64,000 nucleotides of DNA from Paenibacillus nasutitermitis (GTDB lineage Bacteria > Bacillota > Bacilli > Paenibacillales > Paenibacillaceae), in assembly GCF_014641075.1 (NCBI RefSeq), contig NZ_BMHP01000010.1:1-64000 (forward strand), in the 5' to 3' direction. The position numbers and the translations under genes are program-made. This document shows positions 59,457 through 64,000 of this stretch, one piece after another (the stretch's first letter is position 1; each line of letters opens with the position of its first letter). Under the pieces are notes generated by a model. It made no database searches. It was not told the origin of the DNA and saw nothing but the letters and a program-made list of their open reading frames with translations.

Positions 59457-62400
59457 GAGATTACAAGGCGACCGGTCTTGAAATCGCAATCGTCGGCATG
59501 GCATGCCGGGTTCCGGGCGCGGACGACGTAAGCAGCTTCTGGGAGCTGCTGAAGAACGGTACGGAAGCGATCTCCTTCTTCTCGGACGACGAGCTGCTTG
59601 CCGCAGGCATCGGCGCGGAGACGATCCGCGGCTCGGATTATGTCAAAGCCGGCGGAATCATCCGAGGCTCGGAATGGTTCGATACGCAGCTGTTCGCGTA
59701 TACGCCCCGGGAGGCGGAGGTAATGGACCCCCAGCTCAAGGTGCTCCACGAATGCGCCTGGGAAGCGCTGGAGGATGCCGGCTGCATGGGGGAGCGGGGG
59801 AGAGGACTGACCGGAGTCTATATCGGGGCGTCGACGAGCCTGTACTGGATGAACGACGTGTTCGAGCGGGCGCCGGATTTTCTGAGAGAGGCGAACCTGC
59901 TCGCCGGCTCGCAATTTTTCGGTACGCGATTGTCGCATCAGCTCGATCTGAAAGGTCCGGGCTATACGGTGCAGACGGCATGCTCCTCCTCGCTCGTCGC
60001 CGTTCATCTCGCCTGCCAGGGGCTGCTTGCCGGCGATTGCGATACGGCGCTGGCCGGCGGGGTGACCGTGACGCTGCCGGAAGTGAAGGGCTACCGTTAT
60101 CAGGAAGGAATGATAATGTCGCCGGACGGTCACTGCAGACCGTTCGACGCCGATGCCCGGGGAACGGTGAACGGCAGCGGAGTGGGCGTCGTCGTTCTGA
60201 AGCGGCTGCAGGACGCCGTAGAGAGCGGCGATTACATCTATGCCGTCATCAAGGGCTCTGCGGTCAACAACGACGGGCGCGACAAGGTCGGCTTCACCGC
60301 GCCGAGCGTGGCCGGCCAGGCGGAGGTCATCAAGTCCGCCCAGGCAATGGCCGAGGTCGAGCCAGATAGCGTCACGTATGTGGAGGCGCACGGGACCGGG
60401 ACCGTCCTTGGCGATCCGATCGAACTCGAAGGGCTGAAGCTGGCGTTCGGCAGCAGTGGAGGCAGACGGGGCTATTGCGGCGTCGGCGCCGTGAAGGGGA
60501 ACATTGGCCATCTCGACAACGCGGCGGGCATCGCCGGCTTGATCAAGACGGCGCTCGCGCTGCGGCAGCGGCAAATCCCGCCGAGCATCAACTTCAGCAA
60601 ACCGAACGGCAAAATCGATTTTGCTAACAGCCCGTTCTATGTCAATACCGCTCTGAAAGATTGGGACGTGCCGGAATTTCCGCTGCGCGCCGGGGTCAGC
60701 TCATTCGGCATCGGCGGCACGAACGCCCATGTAGTGCTGGAAGAGGCGCCGGAGCAGCCGGCGCCGGACCGCGGCCGGGAGGCGCAGCTACTGGCGCTCT
60801 CCGCGCAATCGATGAAATCGCTTGACGATCAGACGAAGCGGCTTGCCGGTTATTTGGACCGCAATCCGGACGTTCGTTTGCCCGATGTTGCGTATACGCT
60901 GCTGACCGGAAGGAAGCAGTTCAAGTACCGCAGAGTGCTGACCGCCTGCGGTGTGGAGGAAGCGAAGGCAGCGCTCTCCTCGCCGGATTCTTCAAACGTG
61001 CTCACGGCGGTCGCGGATGACGCCGACAGGCCGGTTATCTTCATGTTCCCGGGTCAAGGGGCACAGTACGCAGGCATGGGCGAGGCGCTCTACCGGGAAG
61101 AGGCGGCGTTCCGCGAAGCCGTCGACCGGTGCTGCCGCATTCTGTCGGAAACGAGTGCATGCGACTGGAAGGACGTTTTATATCCAGCGGACAAAGAGGC
61201 AGGAATGAGCGGGAGGATTCATCAGACTTCTTATACTCAGCCTGCAATTTTTATATTCGAATATGCGCTGGCGGAGCTGCTCATGAGCTGGGGCGTCCGA
61301 CCGGACGGCATGATCGGCCACAGCCTGGGCGAATATGCCGCCGCCTGCCTATCCGGCGTACTGACGCTGGAGGACGCGCTGGCACTGGTGTCGGCGCGCG
61401 CCGAGCTGATGCAGAAGCTTCCGGCAGGCGGCATGACGAGCGTGATGGCGTCAGCGGAGAAGGTCGGGCCGCTGCTGACGCCTGGCCTGTCCGTCGCTGT
61501 GTCGAACGGCCCAGCGCTCTGCGTCGTCTCGGGCCCTTTCGGGGAGCTTGAGGCATTGGAAGCCGTCCTAGAGCGCGAGGAAATCCGTTATAAACGGCTG
61601 CAGACGTCCCATGCCTTTCATTCCGCGATGATGGACCCGGTTATAGAGCCGTTCAAGGCGGCGGTCGAGAGCGTTTCCCTGAACGTGCCGAACATTCCGT
61701 ATATCTCCAATGTGACGGGAACCTGGATTTCGGCATCCGAGGCGGCTGATCCCGCCTACTGGGTCAACCATTTGCGCGGAACGGTCCAATTTTTCGAAGG
61801 AATCGGCCGCCTGCTGGCGGATGCGGACAGCGTCTTCGTCGAGGTCGGTCCCGGCAGAGCGCTCGGCTCGTTCGTCAGGCAGCAGCTTGATGAAAATGCC
61901 ACAAAGCGGAACGTGATCGTGAACGTGGCGGGATCCGCGAATGCGCGCGAGGGGGACGACGAGCTGCTGCTCCGCGCGCTCGGGAAGCTGCACGTCCACG
62001 GCGTCGATGTCAATTGGATGCGATACTACGCCGGCGAACGCCGGCTGAGCATCCCGCTTCCCACCTACCCGTTCGACCGCAGCTATTATAGTATCCGCTC
62101 CCGCGGCGGCCATGAAGAGCGGGGCGAACGGCCCGACATGGACGGCCGTCATGAAGCGGCCGCCGGCGGCGATATATCTGCCGAAAAAGGGGCGGTTTCC
62201 CTAGCGGACAAGGAGCGTCTTATCACTGCGGCATTTAGTGAAGTGACCGGCGTGAACAACGTCGGCGTCCATGACGATTTTTTCGAGCTGGGCGGCAATT
62301 CGCTGTCGGCTGTGGGCGTCGTCGCCCGGCTGCAGGGCGAGCTGAGGATCTCGCTCGGGCAGCTGTTCGAGCATCCGCGTGCGTCCGATCTGGCGCGGGA

Positions 62401-63703
62401 AATCCAAAGCCGCACGGTCAGCGGATTGATTGAAAAGGCGGCAATGAAGCGGTACTTGCTGGCGCGGCAGGAGCGGTACCGCACAAGCGCGGACTCTATC
62501 GTCGAGCTTGCGCCTATGCGCCGTCTGTATGAGGAGCGTAACCGCGCCTATGATACCGCCGATCTCAGCCGAAGGAGGACGTATCGCGATATTCTATTGA
62601 CCGGAAGTACGGGTTATCTTGGCATCTATCTGCTGCGCGAGCTGCTGACCCGCACCGAGGCCGACATTCATCTGATCGTCAGGGGCGGAAGCCGGGAAGA
62701 AGCCGGGAACCGGCTGCTGGAGAAGCTTCGCCATTATTTCGGTCCAGACTTTTACGGCAACTGGAAGCGGAGGCTGTTCGTTTACCGCGGCGATCTGACG
62801 AAGAGCGGTCTCGGGTTGGAGCAAGGCGAGTACGACAGGCTTGCCGATCGCATCGATTGCGTGCTGCATTCGGCGGCAAATGTAAGCCATTACGGCAAAT
62901 ACGATGATTCCTGCGAGGCTAATATTACGGCAACGAAACAGTTGATCGGCTTTGCGTTTGCCGGCGGCAAAAAAGCGTTCCATCATATCTCAACGATGGC
63001 GGTTGCGTCCGGTACGGTCCCGGATAAGCGGGACATCCTGTTCACGGAATACGACGGCGACGCCGGACAGACGATGGCGGGGGCTTACGCGGCGACGAAG
63101 TTCGAGGCGGAGAAGCTGCTGTTCGAAGCGCGGAAGCAAGGTCTCGAAGCGTCGATTTACCGCGTCGGCAATATCGTCTTCGACTCCGTCAACGGCAAAT
63201 TCCAGACGAATATCGAGCAGAATGCGATTTATTCCTTGATCCGGGCCTACGCGGCGATCGGTTTCGTTCCGGAAATGGAGCGGGATACGGATTTCTCGTG
63301 CGTGGACGATGTCAGCCGGGCGATCGTCAGCTTGTTCGACCGGGAGGCGCTGCAAGGGGAGACGTTTCATATTTGCAATCCACATGCCGTCAGCATGTCC
63401 GAGCTGCTCACTTTGCCGGATCTCGGGCTCGGCGTCGTCGAATTGCCGCTGGAGCCGTTTCTCGATGCGGTGTATGACGATGACGGAAATTCCGGACACG
63501 AAACCGATTTGTACACGATTCAGCTGCACAGCATCGGAGAAGATCGGGACAATCTTGACGATCCGTCCGGGCATACGCTTTTTCATCCGGCGAGCGACAA
63601 GACAAACGAGCTGCTGGCCCGGACGGGATTTATATGGAGCGTGCTGGACGAGCGGCAGGCGAGCAAAATGATCGCGCACTGCCGGGCAGCGAATTTTTTG
63701 TAG
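59453..63703 (+). CDS. Type I PKS module ending in thioester reductase: KS-AT-ACP-TR
   Basis: 1416 residues. KS ~8-435: active Cys in QTACSSS (~176), His in VEAHGTG (~310) and KGNIGH. AT ~520-830: FPGQGAQY, GHSLGEYAA (~622), and HAFHS (~720), the malonyl-type signature. No KR, DH or ER, so the beta-keto group is not reduced in cis. ACP ~925-990: ELGGNSLS. The C-terminal ~380 residues are an extended SDR thioester reductase (LLTGSTGYLG ~1046; YAATK ~1212), which releases the chain as an aldehyde or alcohol with NAD(P)H. Overlaps the NRPS stop by four bases. The reductase would end synthesis here, yet another NRPS follows, which breaks simple colinearity. Confidence 0.93.
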   Translation: MRDYKATGLEIAIVGMACRVPGADDVSSFWELLKNGTEAISFFSDDELLAAGIGAETIRGSDYVKAGGIIRGSEWFDTQLFAYTPREAEVMDPQLKVLHECAWEALEDAGCMGERGRGLTGVYIGASTSLYWMNDVFERAPDFLREANLLAGSQFFGTRLSHQLDLKGPGYTVQTACSSSLVAVHLACQGLLAGDCDTALAGGVTVTLPEVKGYRYQEGMIMSPDGHCRPFDADARGTVNGSGVGVVVLKRLQDAVESGDYIYAVIKGSAVNNDGRDKVGFTAPSVAGQAEVIKSAQAMAEVEPDSVTYVEAHGTGTVLGDPIELEGLKLAFGSSGGRRGYCGVGAVKGNIGHLDNAAGIAGLIKTALALRQRQIPPSINFSKPNGKIDFANSPFYVNTALKDWDVPEFPLRAGVSSFGIGGTNAHVVLEEAPEQPAPDRGREAQLLALSAQSMKSLDDQTKRLAGYLDRNPDVRLPDVAYTLLTGRKQFKYRRVLTACGVEEAKAALSSPDSSNVLTAVADDADRPVIFMFPGQGAQYAGMGEALYREEAAFREAVDRCCRILSETSACDWKDVLYPADKEAGMSGRIHQTSYTQPAIFIFEYALAELLMSWGVRPDGMIGHSLGEYAAACLSGVLTLEDALALVSARAELMQKLPAGGMTSVMASAEKVGPLLTPGLSVAVSNGPALCVVSGPFGELEALEAVLEREEIRYKRLQTSHAFHSAMMDPVIEPFKAAVESVSLNVPNIPYISNVTGTWISASEAADPAYWVNHLRGTVQFFEGIGRLLADADSVFVEVGPGRALGSFVRQQLDENATKRNVIVNVAGSANAREGDDELLLRALGKLHVHGVDVNWMRYYAGERRLSIPLPTYPFDRSYYSIRSRGGHEERGERPDMDGRHEAAAGGDISAEKGAVSLADKERLITAAFSEVTGVNNVGVHDDFFELGGNSLSAVGVVARLQGELRISLGQLFEHPRASDLAREIQSRTVSGLIEKAAMKRYLLARQERYRTSADSIVELAPMRRLYEERNRAYDTADLSRRRTYRDILLTGSTGYLGIYLLRELLTRTEADIHLIVRGGSREEAGNRLLEKLRHYFGPDFYGNWKRRLFVYRGDLTKSGLGLEQGEYDRLADRIDCVLHSAANVSHYGKYDDSCEANITATKQLIGFAFAGGKKAFHHISTMAVASGTVPDKRDILFTEYDGDAGQTMAGAYAATKFEAEKLLFEARKQGLEASIYRVGNIVFDSVNGKFQTNIEQNAIYSLIRAYAAIGFVPEMERDTDFSCVDDVSRAIVSLFDREALQGETFHICNPHAVSMSELLTLPDLGLGVVELPLEPFLDAVYDDDGNSGHETDLYTIQLHSIGEDRDNLDDPSGHTLFHPASDKTNELLARTGFIWSVLDERQASKMIAHCRAANFL

Positions 63704-63720
63704 CAACGGAGGTGCAGCGC

Positions 63721-64000
63721 ATGAAAGACGTTCGAAATCGTACGGAAACGTATCCGCTTACCCATCCCCAGAAACGAATCTGGTATATGGAGAAAATCAA
63801 TCCCGGTCAGCCGATGCACAATATCGGCGGCACCGTGCGCATTCAGGGGGAGACCGATTTACATCTGCTGGAAGAGGCGATCCGCCTGTTCGTGCGGGCG
63901 AACGAAGGCATCCGGCTCCGTCTGGCCGAATCGGAGCGCGAGGTCAGGCAATATATCGGCGAAGATGAGGATTTTCCGGTTGAAATGTTCGATTTCGGCG
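63721..64000 (+). CDS. Non-ribosomal peptide synthetase, N-terminal condensation domain (runs off window)
   Basis: First 93 codons of a further NRPS. YPLTHPQKRIWYMEKINPGQ is core motif C1 of a condensation domain, followed by TDLHLLEEAIRLFVRANEGIRLRL (C2-like). ATG 63721 has GGAGGTG seven bases upstream, and the gap from the PKS is only 17 bases, so it belongs to the same operon. Starting directly with a condensation domain means it takes an upstream donor or a free acyl-CoA (starter type). Module content lies outside the window. Confidence 0.9.
   Translation, partial: MKDVRNRTETYPLTHPQKRIWYMEKINPGQPMHNIGGTVRIQGETDLHLLEEAIRLFVRANEGIRLRLAESEREVRQYIGEDEDFPVEMFDFG

Overview
The window looks like chromosomal DNA of a Paenibacillus-type member of the Bacillota. 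The evidence is family content, not a marker gene: S-layer-homology (SLH) surface proteins, two carbohydrate ABC importers without an ATPase gene (one LplA/LplB/LplC-like, one MalF/MalG-like), many Gfo/Idh/MocA oxidoreductases, large secreted glycan-active proteins, strong GGAGG ribosome sites with several TTG/GTG starts, and an NRPS/PKS cluster. No rRNA, tRNA, CRISPR array or intact insertion sequence was found.

Layout. (1) 1-3191: 3' part of an IPT/TIG-repeat SLH protein, then a Nudix hydrolase. (2) 3734-6544: an AT-rich patch with a PD-(D/E)XK nuclease-like gene, a small membrane protein and a second nuclease-like winged-helix gene. (3) 6878-22507: a probable sugar-acid or unusual-carbohydrate catabolic region: a duplicated UxaA/GarD-type dehydratase, an IclR regulator, an LplABC-type importer, amidohydrolase, enolase-superfamily enzyme, creatininase-family enzyme, RidA, two Gfo/Idh enzymes, an RraA-type aldolase and a deacetylase-like protein. 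(4) 22736-26041: a secreted clan GH-D-like glycosidase, followed by an SLH remnant. (5) 26601-28328, minus strand: a Cfr-type 23S rRNA A2503 methyltransferase preceded by an elaborate leader. (6) 28413-31090: a VWA protein, an AI-2E-family permease and a YgjP-like metallopeptidase. (7) 31130-34971: AraC regulator, Gfo/Idh, sugar isomerase and a PhyH-type dioxygenase whose promoter carries a cre-like site. (8) 35201-38167: serine acetyltransferase, GNAT, Lrp/AsnC and MBL-fold genes. (9) 38243-50552: a LacI-controlled glycan locus (Gfo/Idh, binding protein, two permeases, cytoplasmic GH20, 1458-residue secreted multidomain protein). (10) 50758-64000: a fatty acid desaturase, then an NRPS/PKS cluster (Sfp-type PPTase, type II thioesterase, two-module NRPS, KS-AT-ACP-reductase PKS, start of another NRPS) running off the right edge.

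The most striking unannotated structure is the leader of the Cfr-like gene. A good promoter is followed by a five-codon ORF, then four RNA segments that can form mutually exclusive hairpins. The 1:2 pairing leaves a perfect 14-bp terminator (3:4) free. A 13-nt perfectly complementary 2:4 pairing would act as antiterminator. Further down lie a 36-codon second leader ORF and an 8-nt element that can pair just upstream of the methyltransferase ribosome-binding site. This reads as a two-tier antibiotic-responsive attenuator, an inference from sequence complementarity alone.

The other main items are a UxaA-type protein in which the N-terminal core has lost both conserved cysteines while a fused second copy keeps them; a carbohydrate-binding-like module nested inside an Ig-like repeat; paired operators for the LacI and IclR regulators; and a PKS module that ends in a reductive-release domain in the middle of an apparent assembly line.
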